From JBFMHD01 sp040752395 [NCBI: Candidatus Hydrogenedentota bacterium] (GTDB lineage: Bacteria > JBFMHD01), in assembly GCA_040752395.1 (NCBI GenBank), contig JBFMHD010000033.1, forward strand, positions 1 through 16,837: a stretch of 16,837 nt of DNA. The letters run 5' to 3'. The notes beneath the pieces were generated by a model that was not told where the DNA came from, searched no databases, and was given only the letters and a program-made list of their open reading frames with translations. A program made the translations under genes and the position numbers. Below are positions 6,161 to 13,671 of the stretch, in pieces (within the stretch, counting starts at the first letter, position 1; each line of letters starts with the position of its first letter).

Positions 6161-7318
6161 TTAATACGCTTCTTTTAATAATCCTAAAATTCTGTCTTTG
6201 TCGCAGATTAAAGGGTTCTGACTCATACTCGAGCCCAGAGACTTAAACGCTATCTCTTCAAGCATATTCTCATTAATATTTAAATCCCGTAACCGATAAG
6301 GGAACCCTAATCTCTTTAATAAATTCATTAAATAAAAAGCTAAACTATCTTCTTGTTTTTTCGTTTCTATTCCTATTAATTCTTCAATTCTTTTGTACTT
6401 TTTGCTGCAAACTTCTTTATTCATAGATACTACATACGGCATCATTACAGCACAGATTAAACCGTGTTCGATATCCATTAATGCGCCAATGCCTGATGCA
6501 ACCCCATGCGCTGCACCAAGCCCTGCATTTGCAAGCGCTATACCCGATACTAAAGAACAAAATAACATCTTTGCTCTTATCTCAATATCGCCTGGTTTAT
6601 CTTTAACCTCGGGAATAGCTCTTGCAATTATTGGTATAGCATACTCACACAAGGATTCAACAAATGGATTTGTATTTTTTGAAGTGTAAGGTTCGATTAG
6701 TTGAACAAAGGCATCCATGCCGGAGATCAATGTTGTTCTTTCACTTAGGGTTATTAATAATTGCGGGTCACAAATTACAGCATCAGGTATCAAATATTTA
6801 TGTCTTATACTCTTTTTAAACCTATAATCGTTTGATTTTATAACAGCATTTTTAGTCACTTCACTCCCTGTCCCTGCGGTTGTTGGTACTGCGATGGTAT
6901 AAAGCGAGGGTTTATCTATCTGTTTATTTATTCCAACACCCTCTAAATAATCCACAATTTTACCGCCATTAATTACAAGACATGAGACGGCTTTACCTGT
7001 ATCAATACTACCGCCACCGCCAACTGCCACTACTGAATCAACTTTTTCTTCTTTTGCTATAGTTACTCCTTTATCTATATCCTCAAGTTCTGGTTCTAAT
7101 CCTTTGCGTTGAGAGTATATTATATATTCTATCTTATTTTCTTTTAGTTTTTCTAAAATACTTTTAAACCAGTCTGTGTTAACAACAAAATTCTTACCGG
7201 TTACAATTAATGCCTTTTTCTTTTGATTCTTCTTTAGCAATACCGGTATCAGCTCAATTTTTCCGTTGCCAAAATAAATCTCTTTAGCGGTCTCTATATT
7301 AAAATTGCTATTAAACAT
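6161..7318 (-). CDS. Iron-containing (group III) alcohol dehydrogenase
   Basis: A 385-residue NAD(P)-dependent oxidoreductase of the Fe-ADH superfamily, likely interconverting an alcohol and an aldehyde in the cytoplasm. The nucleotide-binding motif GGGGSIDTGK is at 100-109 and PTTAGTGSEVT at 145-155. Expected metal ligands are D202 (GMDAF), H271 (AAHGVA) and H285 (IEHGL). The second ligand position, usually His in DAxxH, is Q206 here; I recall that some subgroups of the superfamily carry Gln there. The substrate cannot be predicted. ATG 7318 is preceded by AAAGGAT and starts one base after the rtcB stop, so it is the last gene of the seven-gene run. A role in RNA repair is not implied; co-transcription may be incidental. 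Confidence 0.92.
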   Translation of the reverse strand: MFNSNFNIETAKEIYFGNGKIELIPVLLKKNQKKKALIVTGKNFVVNTDWFKSILEKLKENKIEYIIYSQRKGLEPELEDIDKGVTIAKEEKVDSVVAVGGGGSIDTGKAVSCLVINGGKIVDYLEGVGINKQIDKPSLYTIAVPTTAGTGSEVTKNAVIKSNDYRFKKSIRHKYLIPDAVICDPQLLITLSERTTLISGMDAFVQLIEPYTSKNTNPFVESLCEYAIPIIARAIPEVKDKPGDIEIRAKMLFCSLVSGIALANAGLGAAHGVASGIGALMDIEHGLICAVMMPYVVSMNKEVCSKKYKRIEELIGIETKKQEDSLAFYLMNLLKRLGFPYRLRDLNINENMLEEIAFKSLGSSMSQNPLICDKDRILGLLKEAY

Positions 7319-7319
7319 C

Positions 7320-8756
7320 TTATCCTTTGATTACTGCGAGCGGTTTCATCCTGGCTACTATTTTTGATATTCCTGATTTATCCACAACGTCAACGACTTT
7401 ATCTACGTCTTTATAAGCCTCAGGTGCTTCTTCAACAATGCTTCTTCTATCAGCAGAGATTACTGTGATCCCTTTTTCTTTGAGTTCGGCGAGCAAAGTA
7501 TCAGCATCAAAATTTCTAATCGCTGCTTTTCTTGAAGCTACGCGTCCAGCTCCATGACAGGTGGTGCCGAATGTCTCTTTCATTGCTTTTTCAGTGCCAA
7601 CAAGAACATACGATGTGCGTCCCATATCACCCGGTATTATCACAGGCTGGCCAATCTTTTTATAAACCTCGGGTAAATCTTTATGGTGGGGTCCAAAAGC
7701 TCTTGTAGCGCCCTTTCTATGAATACAGAGTAGCTTCTTTACTCCATTGACCTCGTGTATCTCCATTTTTGCGATATTATGAGCTACATCATAAACAAGG
7801 TTCATTCCCAGAGATTCAAAACTTTTATTAAAATGCTTCTCAAAACATTTTCTTACAAGATACATAAGTATCTGTCTATTGGCCCAGGCGTAATTAGCAG
7901 CACATTTCATAGCATTGAAATAATCTTTGCCTTCTTCTGAATTATAGAGTGCGCAGGCAAGCTGTTTATCAGGCAGATTATATTTTTCAGCACCTTTGCG
8001 TAAACTTTTCACATAATCATCGCATATCTGGTACCCGAACCCGCGTGAACCAGAATGTATCATCACCGCTATCTGGCCTTCAAATAGCCCCATAACATCT
8101 GCTATCTCTTTTGCAAAGACTTTATCAACAACCTGAAGCTCAAGAAAATGGTTGCCACTACCAAGTGTTCCAAGTTGTGAAGCACCACGGTCATAAGCGG
8201 TCTTTGAAACTTTATCCGGCAATGCTCCTTCCATCGCACCATATTCCTCTGTCCGCTCTAAATCTTCTTTTGTTCCATACCCCTTTCTTACAGCCCATTT
8301 AGCGCCCTCTATCATCACCCTTTTCTCTTCTTCACCACGAACTTTTATGTCGCCTCCTTTACCTACACCTGAAGGCACATCTGAAAAAAGCATATGAGCT
8401 ATCCTCTTTATTTTATCTTCCTGGATATCTTTTCTTTCTAAATTAGTTCTAACTAATCTGACACCACAGTTTATATCATAACCAACGCCTGCAGGCGATA
8501 TGACACCATCTTTTTCTGGATCAGTTGCGGCAACTCCACCGATACAGAACCCATAACCCCAGTGTATATCAGGCATCGCAAGTGAATACGAAACTATCCC
8601 GGGAAGAAATGCTACATTAGCAACCTGTTCTATCGCCTTATCTTCTTTAGCTTTTTCAAATAACTCTTCTGAAGCATATATCCTGGCATCAACTCGCATG
8701 CCGTATTTATATTCCTTTGGTATCTCATAGATATAGTCAGTAATTCTTTTAAACAT
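7320..8756 (-). CDS. rtcB: RtcB, RNA-splicing ligase (3'-phosphate/5'-hydroxyl)
   Basis: RtcB joins RNA ends bearing a 2',3'-cyclic or 3'-phosphate to a 5'-hydroxyl, using GTP and Mn2+. It acts in tRNA splicing in archaea and in RNA repair in bacteria. From ATG 8756 the protein has 478 residues, the usual length. The catalytic residues line up with those of Pyrococcus RtcB: D94 and C97 (GYDINCG), N202 and H203 (GNHF), H234 (IHSGSRG), H326 (VAHN), and H401 (CHGAGR), the histidine that takes GMP. I chose ATG 8756 because AAGGTGA lies just upstream; a GTG nine bases earlier overlaps that site. Archease precedes it by 44 bases of repeat sequence. There is no intein and no RtcA or RtcR-type regulator. 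Confidence 0.96.
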   Translation of the reverse strand: MFKRITDYIYEIPKEYKYGMRVDARIYASEELFEKAKEDKAIEQVANVAFLPGIVSYSLAMPDIHWGYGFCIGGVAATDPEKDGVISPAGVGYDINCGVRLVRTNLERKDIQEDKIKRIAHMLFSDVPSGVGKGGDIKVRGEEEKRVMIEGAKWAVRKGYGTKEDLERTEEYGAMEGALPDKVSKTAYDRGASQLGTLGSGNHFLELQVVDKVFAKEIADVMGLFEGQIAVMIHSGSRGFGYQICDDYVKSLRKGAEKYNLPDKQLACALYNSEEGKDYFNAMKCAANYAWANRQILMYLVRKCFEKHFNKSFESLGMNLVYDVAHNIAKMEIHEVNGVKKLLCIHRKGATRAFGPHHKDLPEVYKKIGQPVIIPGDMGRTSYVLVGTEKAMKETFGTTCHGAGRVASRKAAIRNFDADTLLAELKEKGITVISADRRSIVEEAPEAYKDVDKVVDVVDKSGISKIVARMKPLAVIKG

Positions 8757-8765
8757 AAAACTCAC

Positions 8766-8797
8766 CTTCTTCTTGCTTCTTTCGTTATCTTGCTTCT
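8766..8797. repeat. Heptad repeat between archease and rtcB
   Basis: Plus-strand words CTTGCTTCT and ATCTTGCTTCT fill most of the 44-base gap. In gene sense (AGAAGCAAG) they run into the purine-rich AAGGTGA used as the rtcB ribosome binding site. The same word family is at 2745, 12891 and 16771. Confidence 0.55.
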
Positions 8798-8800
8798 ATA

Positions 8801-9217
8801 TTATACGTCTAAAACGAATTCAACTAAATATCTGTCACCTGCTTTTGTCAATTTAAATTCCTGATAAGTTATAGCTTTAACCTCTGAAAAAAAAATTATC
8901 TTTCTTTTACTCATATCAAGAAGTAGATAATCGCCTTCAATCCTTTCACCAAATAAAGAACCTTTATCTTCCCATGCTATCGGTAATAAATTATCTATAT
9001 AGACAAAGCGTAAACCCTGTCGTATAAAATCATGAAATAATTCATCTACCGCATCAAAACAAACATTCTTTTTTACATCTATCAAACGGCCTTCTTCAAT
9101 CTCAGTCATTGATTCTATCACTGATTTCAGACTCCCCTGTAAAAGCTCTTCAAAGGTATCTGCTTCAACCCTGTATTTCAAATCAGCTGTATGTTCAAGC
9201 ATCTCTATTTTAAACAT
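8801..9217 (-). CDS. Archease
   Basis: A 138-residue archease, the small protein that activates RtcB by promoting its guanylylation and turnover. Family motifs: EHTADLKYRVEA at 6-17, a central segment with VDELFHDF and DNLLPIAWED, and the C-terminal KAITYQEFKL followed by a hydrophobic strand. The start is set at ATG 9217, preceded by AGGAG five bases upstream (9225-9229) and giving the normal N-terminus MFKIEMLEHTAD. An upstream in-frame ATG at 9259 would add 14 unusual residues. The gene overlaps the end of the Maf/MptE-like gene by eight bases, ATGTTTAA, and precedes rtcB, so the ligase and its cofactor are made together. Confidence 0.93.
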   Translation of the reverse strand: MFKIEMLEHTADLKYRVEADTFEELLQGSLKSVIESMTEIEEGRLIDVKKNVCFDAVDELFHDFIRQGLRFVYIDNLLPIAWEDKGSLFGERIEGDYLLLDMSKRKIIFFSEVKAITYQEFKLTKAGDRYLVEFVLDV

Positions 9218-10877
9218 TAAGTATCTCCTGAAGATAGGTATCCCATCTCTCAGCCTCAATAATATATGAATTTACAACCTCTTTATCTACATTTACTCCT
9301 TTTTCGATTTTAGATTTTAACTCAAAAAGTTTATCCTGTATAGAGAATGAAAGAAAATCAATTATATCGTTCTGTTTTTGGGCGGCAATAAAATCAATCT
9401 TGGCAAGTTCTTTCCATTCGATTAATTTTTTATATAATTTTATAACATAGTCCCGCGTATCAATTCTCCTTTTTACCTCCTCGTATTTCACAATTTCTAT
9501 ATCTTTTACTTTTGAGAGCAGATTTTGTGCTTGTTCTAAACCCATTTTTTCTGGTTTCTCAAGGATACCATCTGACAGGTCTATAACCCTTGTATCTTTA
9601 TCAGTGTTTTCTATTTCATAATCAAGATAATTTTTATAGTTCAAAAGATTACTCATAGTATAAAATTCTCTATTTTTATAATTATAGGTAATAAGGTTTT
9701 CTAAAAAATTTATTTTTATCTGTGAAGAAAACCTGTTAATCTCAGAAAAGCTCCTGGTCTCATAAGCTGTTCCTTTTGCATACCATTTATATGGGTCAAA
9801 ACTATAATCCTGACCCAGGAGAAAAACATTTTTAGATTTGATTCTTTTTGCAAAATCATAAGCAGAAATACTTATACTTCCACCACTTTTTAACGTTTCA
9901 TCCTCTAATGCCTCTGTTATATTAAAGAACGGGTGCGGATACCAGAAAAAGAAAATCCTGTTCCACTTTAATTTCAATACATCAGTATATACACAGGGTG
10001 CTACGATTATATCACACTTGAGCTCATAGCCTTTAAAATGTTCTTTAGTTAAATTCTGTGCATCACCGGAAAAAACAAAATCAGGTATTATACCTGAACT
10101 GCATAATACTGGCAACGACGTATCTATCGCTAATAAAAGAAACTTATTTCGGTTTGTTTTTAAAAAGTTTATACCTTTCTCAAGCGAAGGCCCCGCACCT
10201 GTTATAATTGTATTATACCTGTGTTTTGCTAAATTATTAATAAGTTCGTTTAATGAATATACGTTTTTTGAGATAACCATATTCATAATAATTTGTTCAG
10301 ACCAGATTCTGCCAAACTGTAAAATAGTCTCAATATTTTTACTCCTGAAAGAGATAACATCTTTAATGTTTTTTAACACATACTGATAATATTCCGGGTT
10401 TAACTCAATCAGTGGCTCTGAATAAATTATACCAGGCCTGTCACCAACACTTATATAATCACCGATTGTATCTAATAATAAACTCTTCTCTATGCCTAAA
10501 ATTATTGTTAATCTTTGTTTTTTAAACTGCGTAAAATCCCAGTTACTAAATACAACACCAAATAACTCATAATCACTCTCGATAATAATAACTTCTTTTA
10601 TCGCCAACAATTTGATTATAAGATACGGATTCCCTATGGATAAAACAAAAACTTTATCTATGGTTTTATCTTTTGATAGATTATTTGAGATTATGCGCTC
10701 GGCTTCTTTATCAGGGTTATATCTACTCATTAAATATCTTTTATTAAATAGTATAACCTTGTTACCATTTTTCTCTGATATCTGATATTTATCTGATACT
10801 TTAATATGATGAAGTTTAATGGCCGTTCTAATTCTTTCTTTAAAATGTTCCAGATTTCGTTTATAAGTCTCGCTCAT
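9210..10877 (-). CDS. Maf/MptE-like protein (DUF115, motility accessory factor family)
   Basis: A 555-residue protein of the 6-hydroxymethylpterin diphosphokinase MptE-like (DUF115) superfamily. Visible motifs are ITGAGPSLEKGI (225-236), IDTSLPVL (251-258), IIPDFVFSGDAQ (263-274), SGGSISISAYDFA (331-343) and VFLLGQDYSF (351-360). The size, with a long N-terminal part and a helical C-terminus, fits the Maf_flag10 group, whose characterised members modify flagellin with nonulosonic acids. No flagellin or sugar synthesis gene is visible, so glycosyltransfer to another surface protein is equally possible. ATG 10877 follows AGAGGAG, which belongs to the conserved end of repeat copy B. It is 54 bases downstream of the MobA-like gene and overlaps archease by eight bases. 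Confidence 0.85.
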   Translation of the reverse strand: MSETYKRNLEHFKERIRTAIKLHHIKVSDKYQISEKNGNKVILFNKRYLMSRYNPDKEAERIISNNLSKDKTIDKVFVLSIGNPYLIIKLLAIKEVIIIESDYELFGVVFSNWDFTQFKKQRLTIILGIEKSLLLDTIGDYISVGDRPGIIYSEPLIELNPEYYQYVLKNIKDVISFRSKNIETILQFGRIWSEQIIMNMVISKNVYSLNELINNLAKHRYNTIITGAGPSLEKGINFLKTNRNKFLLLAIDTSLPVLCSSGIIPDFVFSGDAQNLTKEHFKGYELKCDIIVAPCVYTDVLKLKWNRIFFFWYPHPFFNITEALEDETLKSGGSISISAYDFAKRIKSKNVFLLGQDYSFDPYKWYAKGTAYETRSFSEINRFSSQIKINFLENLITYNYKNREFYTMSNLLNYKNYLDYEIENTDKDTRVIDLSDGILEKPEKMGLEQAQNLLSKVKDIEIVKYEEVKRRIDTRDYVIKLYKKLIEWKELAKIDFIAAQKQNDIIDFLSFSIQDKLFELKSKIEKGVNVDKEVVNSYIIEAERWDTYLQEILNV

Positions 10878-10880
10878 TAA

Positions 10881-10964
10881 TCTCCTCTGAAAAACGTTGT
10901 AACTCTAATAATTCGGGGTACAGGCTACGGACTACGGACTACAGCCGGCCGTAGCCTGAAACCC
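10881..10964. repeat. Mosaic dispersed repeat, copy B
   Basis: The first 32 bases (10881-10912) match copy C at 30 of 32 positions and include the AGAGGAG used by the maf-like gene. After a GC-rich link, CAGGCTACGG (10921-10930) and CCGTAGCCTG (10949-10958) form a perfect 10-base inverted repeat; the loop holds GGACTAC heptads. Copy A has one 7-base unit fewer. The element overlaps the last 11 codons and the stop of the MobA-like gene. Confidence 0.8.
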
Positions 10965-11561
10965 ACATACCATCTTTTGTAATCTTTTATAATCAATTTC
11001 AGTATCAAAATCAAGTAATATAAAATTGTCATTGACTTCTAATTCAATTATCTTTTTTTTTAACATACTGAACATCACTCGTAACCCTTTATTTTTAAAA
11101 TCATCGGTGTGGATAATATCTTCTAAATATTTTTGCGGTATAAGAATAGGATGTCCTTTTCTACCTTGATATACAGGTACAATTATTTTATCTTTTAGCG
11201 AGTGTTCTTTTAGACTTTTAATTGTTTCGGTTTTAACTAAAGGTACATCAACCGGATGAATAAATATTCTATCAATACCCGTCTCCTTTATGAGATTGAA
11301 CCCGGTTTCTATACTTGAATGCATCCCCCTTTGTGGATTTTTATTTATTACAAATTTATATCTCTTTCTTTTTATATAATTAATAACTCTCTTATCATCC
11401 CTTATAACAATTACGGTATCTATTCCAAGACTTTTATAAGTTTCATCAACTTTATCAACAAATTTCTGATTCTTATTTAAGGTGAGGATCGGTTTTGGAA
11501 ACCCGTTCATTCGTGAAGAGAAACCAGCTGCAAGTATTATCGCTATCTCATTTATTGGCAT
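10932..11561 (-). CDS. MobA-like NTP transferase (NTP_transf_3 family)
   Basis: A 209-residue nucleotidyltransferase of the MobA/MocA type: AIILAAGFSSRMNGFPKPIL at 7-26 binds the nucleotide, RGMHSSI (78-84) and HPVDVP (102-107) form the acidic metal site, and GRKGHPILIP follows near residue 143. Relatives attach CMP or GMP to molybdopterin or activate sugar phosphates; no molybdenum gene is nearby, so the substrate is open. ATG 11561 overlaps the AMPK-CBM gene stop by 14 bases, indicating coupling. The natural end appears to be about residue 196 (KRLQK); the final VCGFQATAGCSP and the TAG stop are read from repeat copy B. The insertion has thus replaced the original 3' end without removing known catalytic motifs. 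Confidence 0.85.
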   Translation of the reverse strand: MPINEIAIILAAGFSSRMNGFPKPILTLNKNQKFVDKVDETYKSLGIDTVIVIRDDKRVINYIKRKRYKFVINKNPQRGMHSSIETGFNLIKETGIDRIFIHPVDVPLVKTETIKSLKEHSLKDKIIVPVYQGRKGHPILIPQKYLEDIIHTDDFKNKGLRVMFSMLKKKIIELEVNDNFILLDFDTEIDYKRLQKMVCGFQATAGCSP

Positions 11562-13671
11562 CTTTAACTATTTTAAGCACGTCTTCAAAAATATATTCCA
11601 TTGATTCTATCATTTTAGATTTTTCAAATTTATACGTGAACACTATTTCTTTACCTTTATATTCAGCAATTACACCAAGTAAACACCATAATTCTTTTAT
11701 ATTTGCTATTAATCTCATTATTATATCAGCTTTATCTATTGTATCAACATAATCAAATTTTTCATAATATATATTTTTTATTGTCTTTTTATAAGTATTT
11801 CTACAAACATCATTAAACATCTCCCAGCCTGGTGCTCGGGTGATAAATTCAATGTTATGTAAATAAACAAAAATGGGCCTGAAAGGGTCGAACTTCCTTT
11901 CCTTTTCTTCAATAAACTCTGATCTATTTTCGCTAATTAATCCGATGGATTCTTCTAAGATACCAGCTAATTCCTCAGCTTTTTCAATAAGTATATCTAA
12001 ATCAATCTCACCACTCAAAACATTCTGTCTCTCGGTCTTTATAATTTCAGGTACTTCTTCTCCCATCTCCTGTCTTCTACCCCCTGTCTCTTCAACTCTT
12101 AAACTCCTCAACTCCCCAACTCCTAACTCCCGGGTTCTGGGTTCTTGTTTCTCCATAATAGTATAAGCTACCAGCGAATGCTCTAACCCATAAACATCAT
12201 ACCCTTTCATCTTATTTAACGGGTCTTTTTTCCATCGTTTATCTACTATAAAATGATATAAATATTTACCAGGCTGCATTGCAACCTTTTTTGTAAAAAC
12301 ACCTTCTTTGCTTTTATCCATTTTTAATTGCCATGGGTCCCAGAAAACAAAGTCACCGGTTAAATAAACTTCAGAAGCATCCTTATCATAGTAATAAAAT
12401 ACAACACCATCATCTTCAAATCTTAAACTCTCGTATACAAATACCTCAGAGCCTATTTTTTCTTTTTCTTTGTGGGTACCTATTACTTTATCAGATTTAT
12501 CCTCTTTAATAAACAAATCAGGCATATCAATTTTTTCAGGTCTTTTCTCTTTTTCTTCAACAATCACTTCGATCTCGGGTCTTTTTTTTTCTGATGCAGC
12601 CTCCTCTTTCATTACAATTTCCTGTTCTTTTGTCTGTTTTTCCTGCTCTTTGACTTTATTTGATTCAACCAGGATAATTTCTTCTTCTTTCTTTACATCT
12701 TTTTCTTTTTTAACTTCTTTTTTTTCTACAGTAATGACTGGTTCTTCTTTGTTTTTAGCTATTACTTTGACTTCAGGTTTTTCTAAGTGTTTTTCTTGTT
12801 CTAATTCTTTTTTTGGCTCTACTTTAATGACTTTTTCTTCTTGTTGTTTTACAGCAACCTGTATTGGCACTGTTTCCTGTGTCTTTATTTCTTGCTTTTT
12901 GCTTTTTGCTTCTTGCTTCTCCTCCTGATAATCACCAATCAGTTTATCTATCTCTTTTTCAAACTTTTCTTTTAACCCACCACTCCTATCTTCATCGATT
13001 ATCTTAATCACACTTACATAACCATGTTCAATATCTTTTTCAGTCTGCATAGTTGCCGGGTCAGGTATTTTAACGCCATCCACATTAAATTGATATTTAT
13101 ATACACCTGGTTTTAACTCGAGTTTAGTCTCCCATAATCCATTATCTTTTGACATCAATGGTATCCCCGGGAAAGCCCAGTTATTAAAATCACCTGATAC
13201 ATAAACCTTCTCAGCACTGCCTGCAAAGATTGAAAAATTTATTTGAGATTTGCCTTTTTCATCTTTTTTAACTATGATACTTCTTGTTACATCTTCAGGT
13301 AGTTTTAAAACAAGTCTGGAACAATATCCTCTATCGGTGTCATTTATCACTTCATCACTCGATGGGTCAGGAAGCATTACGCCATCAACATTAAATTTAT
13401 AAAGATACGTACCTTCAGGAAGCCTGAGAGATGCTCTCCACTCCCCATCTCCCATCTTTGTCATATCAGTTCCCGGTTCAAGCCAGGAATTAAAATCTCC
13501 GATAATATAAACCTTTTCAGCGCCACCTGCTGGAATCCCAAATTCTACCTCTATCTCGCCCCGTTCAAAAACCCTCTTCAGTTTAGTATAACCAGAAATA
13601 CTATTAGCTACTGATAATATATAAATAATCACTATTAAAAATTTATAGTATTTAGTCTTTATGCATCTCAT
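11548..13671 (-). CDS. Exported protein with three AMPK-type glycogen-binding domains
   Basis: A 707-residue protein with an N-terminal hydrophobic segment (11-26) acting as signal peptide or anchor. Glycogen-binding (AMPK1_CBM, CBM48-like) modules cover about 37-124, 141-226 and 423-505. Each has the core pattern VYxxGDFNxW, then GxY-Y-FxVDGxxxPDP; in the third the motif is VYLTGDFVFWDPW. Residues 230-420 are a Lys/Glu-rich low-complexity linker. The C-terminal part (about 555-707) is an unrecognised alpha/beta-looking domain. No glycosidase catalytic residues are apparent, so binding of alpha-glucan at the cell surface or periplasm is the inference. Two linker stretches, about residues 248-263 and 508-540, are encoded by in-frame heptad repeats. 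The start overlaps the next AMPK-CBM gene by four bases (ATGA), and the stop overlaps the MobA-like start. Confidence 0.88.
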   Translation of the reverse strand: MRCIKTKYYKFLIVIIYILSVANSISGYTKLKRVFERGEIEVEFGIPAGGAEKVYIIGDFNSWLEPGTDMTKMGDGEWRASLRLPEGTYLYKFNVDGVMLPDPSSDEVINDTDRGYCSRLVLKLPEDVTRSIIVKKDEKGKSQINFSIFAGSAEKVYVSGDFNNWAFPGIPLMSKDNGLWETKLELKPGVYKYQFNVDGVKIPDPATMQTEKDIEHGYVSVIKIIDEDRSGGLKEKFEKEIDKLIGDYQEEKQEAKSKKQEIKTQETVPIQVAVKQQEEKVIKVEPKKELEQEKHLEKPEVKVIAKNKEEPVITVEKKEVKKEKDVKKEEEIILVESNKVKEQEKQTKEQEIVMKEEAASEKKRPEIEVIVEEKEKRPEKIDMPDLFIKEDKSDKVIGTHKEKEKIGSEVFVYESLRFEDDGVVFYYYDKDASEVYLTGDFVFWDPWQLKMDKSKEGVFTKKVAMQPGKYLYHFIVDKRWKKDPLNKMKGYDVYGLEHSLVAYTIMEKQEPRTRELGVGELRSLRVEETGGRRQEMGEEVPEIIKTERQNVLSGEIDLDILIEKAEELAGILEESIGLISENRSEFIEEKERKFDPFRPIFVYLHNIEFITRAPGWEMFNDVCRNTYKKTIKNIYYEKFDYVDTIDKADIIMRLIANIKELWCLLGVIAEYKGKEIVFTYKFEKSKMIESMEYIFEDVLKIVKDANK
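12061..12150. repeat. Heptad-type repeat inserted in frame in the AMPK-CBM gene
   Basis: Successive units AACTCTTA, AACTCCTC, AACTCCCC, AACTCCT, AACTCCC and GGGTTCT-GGGTTCT run across 12094-12145, preceded by CTCCTGTCTTC and CCCTGTCTC. They encode a segment near residues 508-540 (QEPRTRELGVGELRS and following, then GGRRQEMGEE). It is rich in Arg, Gly and Glu and unlike the Lys/Ile-rich surroundings. Related words occur in copy A. Confidence 0.65.
12891..12920. repeat. CTTGCTT heptad repeat inside the AMPK-CBM gene
   Basis: Four 7-base units (CTTGCTT, TTTGCTT, TTTGCTT, CTTGCTT) followed by CT encode the linker residues EKQEAKSKKQ in minus sense. The following CTCCTGATA resembles the end of copy A. 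Low-complexity Lys/Glu coding could produce part of this, but not the exact 7-base period, which shifts the codon phase. Confidence 0.6.

Noticed and set aside
9218-9259. Upstream ATG for archease adding 14 residues
   Set aside because: ATG 9217 has a clear AGGAG site and gives the family N-terminus; the extension lies wholly inside the Maf-like gene.
12470-12928. 152-codon plus-strand ORF rich in Ser and Phe
   Set aside because: It is antisense to the Lys/Glu-rich linker of the AMPK-CBM gene, whose composition keeps the opposite frame open.
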